Positions 35,619 to 44,497 of a stretch of DNA of 64,000 nucleotides are shown here, one piece after another; position 1 is the first letter of the stretch, and every line of letters starts with the position of its first letter. The stretch is from assembly GCF_009762775.1 (NCBI RefSeq), contig NZ_CP046401.1, positions 1,798,001 through 1,862,000 of the forward strand, written 5' to 3'. A program made the position numbers and the translations under genes. Source of the stretch: Maribellus comscasis. Its GTDB lineage: Bacteria > Bacteroidota > Bacteroidia > Bacteroidales > Prolixibacteraceae. Below the pieces are notes generated by a model, which was given only the letters and a program-made list of their open reading frames with translations, made no database searches and was not told the DNA's origin.

Positions 35619-37223
35619 ATGAAACCAACAAAATTAACCTCGATATTTCTGATAATACTGGTTTTAGTTTCTGTATTGTCAGGATGCAACTCTGACTCTG
35701 GCGAGCAGCAGAAACAAAGACCCAACATTATTTTTATCATGGCCGATGATCATGCCTACCAGGCGATAAGCGCTTATGGTGGAGATTTGGCTGAAATCGC
35801 ACCAACACCTAACATCGACCGTTTGGCCGAAGCGGGTATGCGTTTTAACCACTGTCTGGTTACCAACTCCATTTGCGGACCTTCGCGTGCCACAATCCTC
35901 TCCGGAAAGTATAGCCATGAGAATGGTTTTATTGATAACACAATGGGCTCCAGGTTTGATTTTAGCCAGCAATCTTATGCCAAGGTTCTTCAAAGAGCAG
36001 GTTACAAAACTGCAGTAATCGGCAAACTCCATTTGGGAGGCACGCCTACAGGTTTTGATTATTTTGATATTCTTCCCGGGCAGGGAAGTTATTACAATCC
36101 CACATTCATCAACCAAAATGGCCAGTACAATATGGAAGGTTATACCACTGAGATTATTACTGACAAAACCATCCAATGGCTCAGCGGTGTAAAAGATTCA
36201 ACAACGCCTTTTATGGTGATGATGTGGCACAAAGCCCCGCACCGGGCATGGGACCCCGGCCCCAACGAACTGGGGATGTACGAGGATGTAACTTTCCCCG
36301 AACCGGCAACGCTTTTTGACGACTATTCCGGAGACCGGGAGGCAGCAGCCCAAAACAATATGACCATTGCTCATACCATGACCCTTGAGCGGGATCTGAA
36401 AATGACAGACCAGCCACGCCGGGGCTTAAACGAAGAACAGCTAAAACACTGGAATGCAGTGTACGGGCCTATTTATGGAGAATTCAAAAAAACCAATCCA
36501 ACAGGTAAAGATTTAGTGCGCTTTAAATACCAGCGCTACATGAGAGATTATCTGGCGTGTATATCAGCAGTTGATAAAAGTGTCGGTAAACTGCTGGACT
36601 ATTTAAAGGAAACCGGACTGGATAAAAATACAATAGTAGTTTACAGTTCCGACCAGGGTTTTTACCTGGGTGAACACGGATGGTTTGACAAACGCTGGAT
36701 GTACAGAGAATCACTCAGAACGCCATTATTAATTCGCTGGCCAGGCGTTGTAGACCCCGGAACCGTAAACAACGACCTGGTGTCCAACCTCGATTTTGGA
36801 GAAACCTTTATCGATATTGCCGGAGCTAATGTTCCCCCTGAAATGCAGGGACGAAGCATGCTGCCCATTCTAAAAGGAGAGACACCTGCTGACTGGAGAA
36901 AAGTACACTATTATCACTATTACGAACATCCGTCAGAACACAACGTAATGCGTCATTACGGGATTACCACCAACAAATATAAACTTATTCATTTCTATTA
37001 TGACATCGACGACTGGGAACTTTACGATTTGGAAAAAGACCCGATGGAAATGAAAAATGTTTATGATGACCCCGCTTACGATGACATAAAGAAGGAACTT
37101 CACCAGCAGTTGGAAAAATCGAGAGAAAAATACAATGACAGTGATGTTTCAAACCAAAACTTTATAAAGGAATATAAGGAGAAAGTAAAAGAGAATCCAG
37201 GAATTGAGTACTGGAAACGATAG
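35619..37223 (+). CDS. Family S1 sulfatase, GlcNAc-6-sulfatase-like lipoprotein (third paralogue)
   Basis: The 534-residue enzyme has a lipobox at Cys23 (VLSGC), the metal pair in IMADDHAYQ, the formylglycine motif C-G-P-S-R with Cys86, and SDQGFYLGEHGWFDKR. The C-terminal block HFYYDIDDWELYDLEKDP matches the two sulfatases upstream. It is more diverged from them (Gly replaces Ala after the formylglycine Cys; different insert near residues 240-275). Duplication therefore happened earlier, or it was selected for a different linkage. Last gene of the sulfatase run. Confidence 0.92.
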   Translation: MKPTKLTSIFLIILVLVSVLSGCNSDSGEQQKQRPNIIFIMADDHAYQAISAYGGDLAEIAPTPNIDRLAEAGMRFNHCLVTNSICGPSRATILSGKYSHENGFIDNTMGSRFDFSQQSYAKVLQRAGYKTAVIGKLHLGGTPTGFDYFDILPGQGSYYNPTFINQNGQYNMEGYTTEIITDKTIQWLSGVKDSTTPFMVMMWHKAPHRAWDPGPNELGMYEDVTFPEPATLFDDYSGDREAAAQNNMTIAHTMTLERDLKMTDQPRRGLNEEQLKHWNAVYGPIYGEFKKTNPTGKDLVRFKYQRYMRDYLACISAVDKSVGKLLDYLKETGLDKNTIVVYSSDQGFYLGEHGWFDKRWMYRESLRTPLLIRWPGVVDPGTVNNDLVSNLDFGETFIDIAGANVPPEMQGRSMLPILKGETPADWRKVHYYHYYEHPSEHNVMRHYGITTNKYKLIHFYYDIDDWELYDLEKDPMEMKNVYDDPAYDDIKKELHQQLEKSREKYNDSDVSNQNFIKEYKEKVKENPGIEYWKR

Positions 37224-37325
37224 CTTCAAAAAAACAAATTTGAACCAAAGCCCTTCAAAGGGTAGAAAGAAAATTAATTTGATTAGTTTTGGCTAAAATA
37301 TTAAAACATCAACTCTAATCTAAAA

Positions 37326-37955
37326 ATGGCTAAAAGCAAAAATTCTGCAAATATTTTATTGATAAATACGTTTTTGATTCTGACAACTGTTGTTTTATTT
37401 GCTTGTTCCGGAGGGAAAAAAGAAAAAAACAGTCCAACCTCGCCTTCAGAAAAACAACAGCAAATAACGCAAAAGCAAACTGAATCAACACATACAATAT
37501 TGCCTTCTGCAAGCAACGGTGACTTTGAAAAAGTAAAAGAATTTCTTGAAAAAGGTGCTGATGTTAATGAAAAAGATGGAGACGGTCGCACAGCGCTCAT
37601 GTATGCATCTTTCAATGGCTACAAGCAGATTGTTGAAGAGCTTTTAAAATACAATGCAGATGTTAACTTAACAGATATAAACGGGCGTTCAGCATTGATG
37701 TTTGCTGCTTCAGGTCCTTTTCCTGGAACTGTAAAGATTCTCCTTGAAAAAGATGCAGAGCCTAATATTCAGGACAAAGTGGAACATTTCACGGCTTTTA
37801 TGTTTTCAGCAGCCGAGGGACAACTTGAAAACATTAAAATTCTTTTGGAATATGGTGCAAATCCAAACTTAAAGGATGTTGACGGAGAAGATGCGCTGAT
37901 GTTCGCTCAAAATAATGGTCACACCAAGGTAGTGGACTATTTAAAAAGTCTTTAA
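37326..37955 (+). CDS. Ankyrin-repeat lipoprotein
   Basis: The 209-residue protein has a signal peptide with lipobox Cys (VVLFAC, about residue 27) and a low-complexity linker rich in Ser/Gln/Lys. Four ankyrin repeats follow from about residue 58 (GADVNEKDGDGRTALMYAS, NADVNLTDINGRSALMFAAS, DAEPNIQDKVEHFTAFMFS, GANPNLKDVDGEDALMFAQ). Ankyrin repeats are protein-binding scaffolds, so it probably binds an envelope partner. Its position 100 bp after the sulfatase run suggests linkage, but nothing shows functional connection. It ends at a long-loop hairpin. Confidence 0.85.
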   Translation: MAKSKNSANILLINTFLILTTVVLFACSGGKKEKNSPTSPSEKQQQITQKQTESTHTILPSASNGDFEKVKEFLEKGADVNEKDGDGRTALMYASFNGYKQIVEELLKYNADVNLTDINGRSALMFAASGPFPGTVKILLEKDAEPNIQDKVEHFTAFMFSAAEGQLENIKILLEYGANPNLKDVDGEDALMFAQNNGHTKVVDYLKSL

Positions 37956-37975
37956 AATATTATGTCCATATCACA

Positions 37976-38020
37976 GAATGAAGAGAATTTTTTTTTGAAT
38001 ATCAGGATTTCTCTTCATTC
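37976..38020. terminator. Hairpin after the ankyrin gene
   Basis: GAATGAAGAGAA (37976-37987) is complementary to TTCTCTTCATTC (38009-38020), a 12-bp perfect stem with a 21-base loop containing a T run. Probable terminator. Bases 38021-38217 contain nothing else I can identify. Confidence 0.55.
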
Positions 38021-38217
38021 CTTATAATACCTTACCAACAGAAATCCCTGCCTAAATCCCTCTTTACTATAAAATTCTTCCGATTGAAACAAAATATTCT
38101 AACGGATAATTTTAATCCTACCCCGGAAAAATTATTTTGAATAATTCTGTTTTAAATTTATCATCCGACGAAACCATTCTATTTCGTAAATTCAAACCTT
38201 AATCTAAACCTGTTCTA

Positions 38218-38599
38218 ATGAATGTGAACTTTCGTTATCCGTTAACGATTTCATTGGTAACTGCTCCCGGAGGATTGCCTTTTGGATTTAATATCTCGGA
38301 AAACATTCCTTTTATCCTGATTTCTTTTTGTTCAAATGAATTCATAAAAGCTTGGGTGGTCAGCAGCGCAATAATCGTATATATTTTAGGTGCTTGTTAC
38401 GACGAAAAACCCGGTAAAAATTTGGCAGGAAAAAATATGTTATTGATTGGACATGCGTAAATACTTGACTGTTAAGCAATAATCGACAATTTATATTTCC
38501 GGTTTTACCAGCATCTGGAAATATCTTCCTGAAACCAAAGGCCTTTCACTTGAAGAACTGGAAAAACTGATAAAAGATTCAACTAATAACATTTCATAA
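38218..38599 (+). pseudogene. Remnant of an MFS sugar porter with large internal deletion
   Basis: The first fragment (38218-38460, 80 codons) resembles the start of sugar porters. ISLVTAPGGLPFGFNIS corresponds to the GG-x2-FG-[FY]-D helix 1 motif, with the D changed to N. KAWVVSSAIIVYILGA corresponds to helix 2, and GKNLAGKNMLLIG to the following D-x2-GR-[RK] loop. After a stop, another frame (38483-38599) encodes IWKYLPETKGLSLEELEKL, the diagnostic PETKG C-terminal motif. About 350 central residues are missing and the two ends are in different frames. It is a dead gene, probably a former monosaccharide importer of this locus. Confidence 0.75.
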
Positions 38600-38688
38600 A
38601 ACAGATTGAAAATACCGTACAATTGACGAAATTTGATATGAATTGACTTTTGAAACAGTAAACTAATTTGATTAAAACTAAACTGAAT

Positions 38689-39948
38689 ATGGACTCAAGG
38701 CAACAATTTTTAAAAACTGTAAATCATCAGCAACCCGACAGAATCGTAATTGATCTGGGCTCGACAGGGGTAACCGGTATTCATGTACAAACCATTTCTC
38801 AATTACGAAGGCACTTTGGTCTTCAGCGAAAACCCATCCGGGTAATTGAACCGTTTCAAATGCTCGGTGAGGTTGGTTGGGAACTTATCGATTCCATCGG
38901 CATCGATGTAGTTGGAGCCTGGGGTAAAAACAGCATGTTTGGCTTTTATAACCATGCCCCTTTCAAAGAATGGAAAACACCATGGGGACAACGGGTTATG
39001 GTTCCTGAGAATTTTAATGTAACAACCGATGAAAATGGAAATACACTCATGCATCCGGAAGGCGACATCTCTGTTCCCGCTTCAGCAAAGATGCCAAAAT
39101 CGGGATTCTTTTTTGATGCTATCATCCGCCAGAAACCCATTGTTGAAGAGGAGTTAAATGTAGAAAATAACCTCGAAGAATTTGGATTAATAACAGACGA
39201 CGAACTGGAACACTGGCGCGTTGAAGTGGACAAGGCTTATTTCTCAGGGAAAGCAGTAATTGCCAACTTTGGGGGAACTGCTCTCGGCGATATTGCCCTG
39301 GTACCCGGAATTCAACTTAAAAGCCCCAAAGGAATTCGTGACGTTGCAGAATGGTATATGAGCACCATTACACGGCCCGATTATATAAAAACCATTTTTG
39401 AAAGACAGGTTGAAATCGCAATTGAAAACCTCCGCCGTATTTTTGCAGTTGTGGGCAACAAAGTAAATGCTGTTTTTATTTGCGGAACCGATTTTGGAAC
39501 CCAAACCTCAACCTTCTGTCCTCCGGAACAATTTGATGAGATGTGGCTCCCCTATTACAAAAAAATGAACAACTGGATTCATGAAAATACAGCCTGGAAA
39601 ACATTTAAACATTCATGTGGCGCTGTTGAAACCTTTATGGATAGTTTTATCCGGGCTGGTTTTGATATCATTAACCCGGTTCAGATAAATGCAGCCGGGA
39701 TGGATCCTAAAAAACTAAAGGAAAAATATGGCAACAATATTATTTTTTGGGGAGGCGGCGTTGACACACAAAAAATACTGCCCTTTGGAAAACCGGAGGA
39801 AGTGCGTAAACACGTACTTCAAAATTGCGAAATTTTAAACAAAAACGGAGGTTTTATTTTTAATACGGTCCACAACACGCAGGCAAATGTTCCGGCAGAA
39901 AATATTGTTGCAATGCTGGATGCAATCCGCGAATTTAACGGAAGTTAG
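38689..39948 (+). CDS. Uroporphyrinogen decarboxylase-family protein, probable methyltransferase-like
   Basis: The 419-residue protein has the UroD TIM-barrel layout. It begins with RQQFLKTVNHQQPDRIVID, carries GGTALGDIALVPGI mid-protein, and has KTFKHSCGAVETFMDSFI and a late GNNIIFWGGGVDTQKILPFG. UroD relatives outside haem synthesis (MtaA, CmuA-type) transfer methyl groups between corrinoid proteins and coenzymes. No haem gene or corrinoid protein lies nearby, so its substrate is unknown. The ATG at 38689 is preferred over TTG at 38668. The carbohydrate setting (fucosidase, hexokinase) suggests demethylation of a methylated sugar as one possibility, but this is speculation. Confidence 0.8.
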   Translation: MDSRQQFLKTVNHQQPDRIVIDLGSTGVTGIHVQTISQLRRHFGLQRKPIRVIEPFQMLGEVGWELIDSIGIDVVGAWGKNSMFGFYNHAPFKEWKTPWGQRVMVPENFNVTTDENGNTLMHPEGDISVPASAKMPKSGFFFDAIIRQKPIVEEELNVENNLEEFGLITDDELEHWRVEVDKAYFSGKAVIANFGGTALGDIALVPGIQLKSPKGIRDVAEWYMSTITRPDYIKTIFERQVEIAIENLRRIFAVVGNKVNAVFICGTDFGTQTSTFCPPEQFDEMWLPYYKKMNNWIHENTAWKTFKHSCGAVETFMDSFIRAGFDIINPVQINAAGMDPKKLKEKYGNNIIFWGGGVDTQKILPFGKPEEVRKHVLQNCEILNKNGGFIFNTVHNTQANVPAENIVAMLDAIREFNGS

Positions 39949-39964
39949 TTTTTTCTTAAAATAG

Positions 39965-40105
39965 AAAAAGGAGACGGTCTCAAAAGTCTGTTTCGGCTTT
40001 ATCCTGAACTTGGTTCAGGATCTTCATGATATTATTATCTATTTATTTGGATTCTCAAATAAATTCAAAAAACGACCTTAGAAACTTTTTGAGACAGTCC
40101 TTTTT
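39965..40105. repeat. Nested inverted-repeat element between convergent genes
   Basis: Outer arms 39965-39987 and 40084-40105 are imperfectly complementary (TCTCAAAA with TTTTTGAGA cores). Inside lies a 9-bp stem, ATCCTGAAC/GTTCAGGAT, at 40001-40021 with a 3-base loop. The right arm ends in TTTTTT. The structure serves as a bidirectional terminator and resembles small intergenic REP/MITE-like repeats. Its copy number cannot be judged from one window. Confidence 0.55.
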
Positions 40106-40130
40106 TATACGAAAACCATTTAAAGAATTA

Positions 40131-41513
40131 CTATTTAATCAGCATACTTTTCGATTCAACAAAATTATTGGACCTTAACCGGTAAAAATAAATTCCATTT
40201 TCTAATCCTTCTGCATTAAAATTAAATTTATGCTCTCCTTTCGCCATTTCTTTGTTCAACAATACCTTTAGCAACTTTCCTTCAACACTTAGTAAAGAAA
40301 TACTTACCTGACTGTTTTGAGGCAGTTGGAATGGAATTATCGTATTTGACGAAACCGGATTGGGATAATTTTGTCCGAGAGAAAAAACGTTTTCGGAGTT
40401 ATCAACAACAAACGCATTGGTCGCGGTTATGGTAACACTCATTGTTGTGCTGTAATCCGACATGGTTTCAGAAGTGTAGGCACTTATTCGATAGGTATAT
40501 TCAACATTCACCATAACAGAAGTATCAGTGTAAGTAGCAACATTAGCCCCGGTGCTGTCGATTAGCATAAAATCACCTCCATCATCAGAACGCTCAATAT
40601 AAAAACCGGTTTCGTTGTCCGAATTATCGGTCCACATCAAATCAACATCTTCAGTCCCTGCCGTTGCTGACAAATCGGAAGGAGCATCAGGCGTTTCAAC
40701 AACGTTTCCACCTCCTGTTCCTTCGGTCCAGCTTGCACTGGAAATAGTAATTATTCCACTGGTTTCGTTATTATTTACAGGGGTAACAGAAACAATCTCA
40801 CCGGTTTTTGATATAAATTTAATCACAGTTGAACTTGTTTCAATTCCATTACTTAAAAAAGTTGTAACTTCTACTATCCGAAGTGCATTAACTTGTTTTC
40901 CGCCCGGGAGCGTCATCACACCATAACCATCTACCTTTTGAGCAAAACTAACATCCTGCTCTATTGTGTTCGTTACATCATCACCACCGGGAATAGCAAA
41001 AGAAGTTTTTAAAGATTGTGTTCCCGAATATGTTTTTTCATCCTGATAGGTAACAGGAAACTGGTACTCTACCCACGCAGGCTCATACTTAATTACCGTC
41101 TCAACATCTCCGTTGGAGGTATTTGCCACAGAAGCCGCGCCATAGGAAATCAAATCGCCTGTAATTGAGATATAAGACCAGGTACTCACAAACACAGTAT
41201 CAAAATTACCTTCGTGGAAGGAAACATATTCAGCATCCGGAAATTCGGAATCATAAGGAGAATTAGCCTTTTGTTGATTTTCACTTTCGTACTCAATAGA
41301 CACAGTCAGTCCCGTAAAGTCCCATGTGTTTTGTCCCTCAGAACCAATATTGATTTGTGTCGAACTTGTATCCAAATAGGTCGTCATTTCTGTTCCTGTT
41401 TCCAACATACTTTCAAAATCAGCAGCAGTTAGTGAAATCTGAGATTGTGATTGTAAAAAAAAAGTAATACCTACAAATAGTAAAACAAATTTGATTGGAG
41501 TAAAATTTCTCAT
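40131..41513 (-). CDS. Secreted fibronectin type III protein with type IX secretion signal
   Basis: The 460-residue exported protein has a signal peptide to about residue 25 (ends SQSQI). A beta-rich N-terminal region of unknown fold covers about 30-270. One fibronectin type III domain follows at about 278-365 (PDAPSDLSATAGTEDVDLMW, VEYTYRISAYT). The C-terminal type A sorting domain is at about 382-460 (GQNYPNPVSSNT, then NGIYFYRLRSNN and SKSMLIK at the end). That domain directs export by the type IX secretion system to the surface or medium. The N-terminal domain's ligand is not recognisable. It stands alone on the minus strand. Confidence 0.85.
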   Translation of the reverse strand: MRNFTPIKFVLLFVGITFFLQSQSQISLTAADFESMLETGTEMTTYLDTSSTQINIGSEGQNTWDFTGLTVSIEYESENQQKANSPYDSEFPDAEYVSFHEGNFDTVFVSTWSYISITGDLISYGAASVANTSNGDVETVIKYEPAWVEYQFPVTYQDEKTYSGTQSLKTSFAIPGGDDVTNTIEQDVSFAQKVDGYGVMTLPGGKQVNALRIVEVTTFLSNGIETSSTVIKFISKTGEIVSVTPVNNNETSGIITISSASWTEGTGGGNVVETPDAPSDLSATAGTEDVDLMWTDNSDNETGFYIERSDDGGDFMLIDSTGANVATYTDTSVMVNVEYTYRISAYTSETMSDYSTTMSVTITATNAFVVDNSENVFSLGQNYPNPVSSNTIIPFQLPQNSQVSISLLSVEGKLLKVLLNKEMAKGEHKFNFNAEGLENGIYFYRLRSNNFVESKSMLIK

Positions 41514-41770
41514 AATTATTATATTTTAAATTAGACAGCTTTTACACTTAAAAACTTCCTCTAGAAGGGGTTAAACCAGAAGGGTTCTTTTGTATTTACT
41601 AACAATAAGCAACAAAAGATGTTTAGGTGTTTCTTAAAAGATGTATATGACGGCTAATTTGAAGATTACAGACACCTTTTTTTCCTCAAACAATCAAAAA
41701 TTTTATAATATTGTAGGAACATTTTCTGTAACAGAAATAACAGTATAGTTTATATACCTAAACCAATAAA

Positions 41771-43147
41771 ATGAGAAAAATAGTTTTAATTGCAATTACC
41801 ATTACAATCAGTTTAATTTCATCAGCCCAGAAATACGAAAACAACTGGCAATCGATTGACAGTCGGCCTGTTCCGCAATGGTTTGAAGATGTAAAGTTTG
41901 GCATTTTTATTCACTGGGGAGTTTATTCCGTGCCTGCCTGGGCTCCGGCTGATGCCGACATAGGTGTTTACGCCAAATATGCTGAATGGTACTGGTGGCG
42001 TAGTAATGAAAATAGCAAAGCGGGTAAACTTTTCCGCGATTACCACAATAAAACTTACGGTGAAGATTTTAAATATCAGGATTTTGCCGCCAATTTTAAT
42101 GCGAAACATTTTAATCCGGAACAATGGGCAGATGTTTTTAAAAAATCGGGGGCAAAATATATCGTTCTGACTTCAAAGCATCACGAAGGTTTCACACTGT
42201 GGCCCAGCGAACAAAGCTGGAACTGGAACAGTGTTGATGTTGGCCCGCACCGCGATTTGTGCGGAGAGTTAACAAAAGCAGTTAAAGATGCCGGTCTTCA
42301 CATGGGATTTTATTACTCACTTTACGAATGGTACAACCCGCTTTACAAAAGCAATTTTGAAAAATATGTAGACGACCATATGTTTCCGCAAATGAAAGAT
42401 TTGGTTAACCGTTACGAACCCGACGTATTTTGGACCGACGGAGAATGGGACTACCCAAGCGAAAAATGGAAAAGCACCGATTTTCTTGCCTGGTTATATA
42501 ACGAGTCTCCGGTTAAAGAAACCGTTTGTGTAAATGATCGCTGGGGAAAAGAAACCCGGGGAGTTCATGGCGGATTTTATACAACGGAGTACGATTTGGT
42601 TCACGACCAGGAGGGGGTGGGTGAAACCACTCGTCCCTGGGAAGAGTGCCGTGGAATAGGAACTTCTTTTGGTTATAACCAGGTGGAAGATTTGGATAAT
42701 TACATGACTTCAGATGCATTAATTGATCTACTGGTTGAAAAAGTTGCAGGAGGAGGAAACCTTTTACTTGATATCGGGCCAACAGCTGACGGAAGAATAC
42801 CGGTAATTCAGCAACAAAGACTGCTGGATATCGGGAAATGGCTCGACATAAACGGAGAAGCCATTTACGGAACACGAAAATGGGATGGCGCCGAAAAAAA
42901 TACCGGGGAAAATATTTACTTTACACAAAAAGAAAATGATTTGTATGTTATTTGTACAAAATTCCCAGAAAAAACCGTTACAATAGAAGGAATCAATAAA
43001 ACAGGGAATGTAATAATGTTGGGAGCTGAAGGAAATATAAAAACAAAAAAATCAGGAAATAAACTTATTATCTCTTTACCCGATATTACACCCTTAAATA
43101 ATCCAAGCGAATATGCATGGGTTTTCAAAATCGAAAATATTTTATAA
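41771..43147 (+). CDS. GH29 alpha-L-fucosidase, exported
   Basis: The 458-residue protein has a signal peptide to about residue 19 (ends ISSA). The GH29 TIM barrel shows the family start WFEDVKFGIFIHWGVYSVPA, then VLTSKHHEGFTLWPS, and the nucleophile Asp223 in FWTDGEWDYP. A C-terminal beta domain begins near residue 360. It removes alpha-linked fucose from glycan ends. Fucose decorates mucin, keratan sulfate, N-glycans and algal fucans, so it fits the sulfatase neighbourhood without identifying the polymer. The 18-bp gap to the hexokinase gene suggests co-transcription. Confidence 0.95.
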   Translation: MRKIVLIAITITISLISSAQKYENNWQSIDSRPVPQWFEDVKFGIFIHWGVYSVPAWAPADADIGVYAKYAEWYWWRSNENSKAGKLFRDYHNKTYGEDFKYQDFAANFNAKHFNPEQWADVFKKSGAKYIVLTSKHHEGFTLWPSEQSWNWNSVDVGPHRDLCGELTKAVKDAGLHMGFYYSLYEWYNPLYKSNFEKYVDDHMFPQMKDLVNRYEPDVFWTDGEWDYPSEKWKSTDFLAWLYNESPVKETVCVNDRWGKETRGVHGGFYTTEYDLVHDQEGVGETTRPWEECRGIGTSFGYNQVEDLDNYMTSDALIDLLVEKVAGGGNLLLDIGPTADGRIPVIQQQRLLDIGKWLDINGEAIYGTRKWDGAEKNTGENIYFTQKENDLYVICTKFPEKTVTIEGINKTGNVIMLGAEGNIKTKKSGNKLIISLPDITPLNNPSEYAWVFKIENIL

Positions 43148-43165
43148 TCAAATAAATTACAAACT

Positions 43166-44449
43166 ATGAGCAAAATAGAGCAATTCTTAAAAGCACACAA
43201 ACTGTCGGCTTCATTTTTAGACATGAAGTCAATAACCGATAATTTTATTGCAGATATGAAAGGTGGCCTCGAAGGCGAAAAAAGTTCCCTGATGATGATT
43301 CCTACCTATATCGGGGCCGAAGGAAGTATCAAACCCAATGAACCGGTGGTTGCCATCGATGCGGGAGGAACAAATTTCAGGGCAGTGAAAATGTCGTTTG
43401 ACGATAAAATGAATTTGGTGACTGAAAACCTTCAGCAAAGAAAAATGCCTGCCGTTGACGAAGAATTATCAAACAAAGAATTTTTTGCTACATTGGCCGC
43501 ATACCTCACACAATATAAAGAAGTATCAGATAAAATAGGTTTTTGCTTTTCCTATGCTGTAGAAATCTATCCAAATAAAGATGGAAAGCTACTGGAATGG
43601 AGTAAAGAGGTAAAAGCCCCCGAAGTTATCGGGCAAATGGTTGGCGAAAACCTGCTTCAGTCCATGGGAACACCCAACAAACAAATTGTTCTGATGAACG
43701 ACACTGTATCGACACTGTTGGCTGGTCAGGCTGCAACTGCGGGGCAGGAATTTGATACTTATCTTGGATTTATTCTGGGTACCGGAACAAATGTTTGTTA
43801 CATCGAAAAAAATGCAAACATTACCAAAACACCAAACCTAAATCAAAATGAAAGTCAGATTATCAATATTGAATCCGGTAATTTTGATAAAATGCTTCGT
43901 ACCGATATTGACATCGCCTTTGACAATACAACCAAAAACCCGGGAAGATATTCTTTTGAAAAAATGATCTCGGGTGGTTATTTTGGAGGACTGTGTACAA
44001 CAGCGCTTAAAACAGCAGCCAACGAAGATGTATTTAGCGCCGAAACAAAAGTAAAACTGAAAAATGTAGGCGAGTTTACATCGGAAGAGGTAAATAAATA
44101 TGTATGCGGAATTGAACTCAAAACAAATCCGTTGACAGACGTTTTTGTAACAGAAGAAGATGCTGCAGCCGCTGCTGAAATCATCAATGCCATGATTCAG
44201 CGTTCAGCCAAACTTACTGCTGCCAGCCTAGCCGCTGTTATTCTGAAAACCGGAAAAGCCAAAACTCCGGAGAAACCTGTTTTAATGACCATTGAAGGAA
44301 CAACCTTTTATAAAATGAATAACTTCAGGATTCTGTTCGAAGCATTTTTGCAGGGATTTCTTTCAGGCGAAAACAAAAGATATTACGAAATCGTGGAAGT
44401 TCCTAACTCCAGCCTTATTGGAGCCGGAATTGCCGCGCTTGTAAACTAG
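43166..44449 (+). CDS. Hexokinase family protein
   Basis: The 427-residue sugar kinase is of the eukaryotic-type hexokinase family, as found in Bacteroidota. The phosphate-1 motif is VVAIDAGGTNFRAVKMSF (about 58-75), the catalytic Asp lies in QIVLMNDTVSTLLAG (about 176-190), and the adenosine region is near GFILGTGTNVCYIEK. The C-terminus ends SSLIGAGIAALVN. It phosphorylates a hexose after import. It follows the fucosidase gene closely; galactose, glucose or glucosamine are more usual hexokinase substrates than fucose. A terminator follows. Confidence 0.9.
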   Translation: MSKIEQFLKAHKLSASFLDMKSITDNFIADMKGGLEGEKSSLMMIPTYIGAEGSIKPNEPVVAIDAGGTNFRAVKMSFDDKMNLVTENLQQRKMPAVDEELSNKEFFATLAAYLTQYKEVSDKIGFCFSYAVEIYPNKDGKLLEWSKEVKAPEVIGQMVGENLLQSMGTPNKQIVLMNDTVSTLLAGQAATAGQEFDTYLGFILGTGTNVCYIEKNANITKTPNLNQNESQIINIESGNFDKMLRTDIDIAFDNTTKNPGRYSFEKMISGGYFGGLCTTALKTAANEDVFSAETKVKLKNVGEFTSEEVNKYVCGIELKTNPLTDVFVTEEDAAAAAEIINAMIQRSAKLTAASLAAVILKTGKAKTPEKPVLMTIEGTTFYKMNNFRILFEAFLQGFLSGENKRYYEIVEVPNSSLIGAGIAALVN

Positions 44450-44458
44450 TAATTATTG

Positions 44459-44497
44459 CAGAGACATCAGTTCTCAGGTTGGTGTCTCTGTTCTTTC
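44459..44497 (+). terminator. Terminator after the hexokinase gene
   Basis: CAGAGACA (44459-44466) pairs with TGTCTCTG (44483-44490), followed by the pyrimidine-rich TTCTTTC. Confidence 0.65.
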
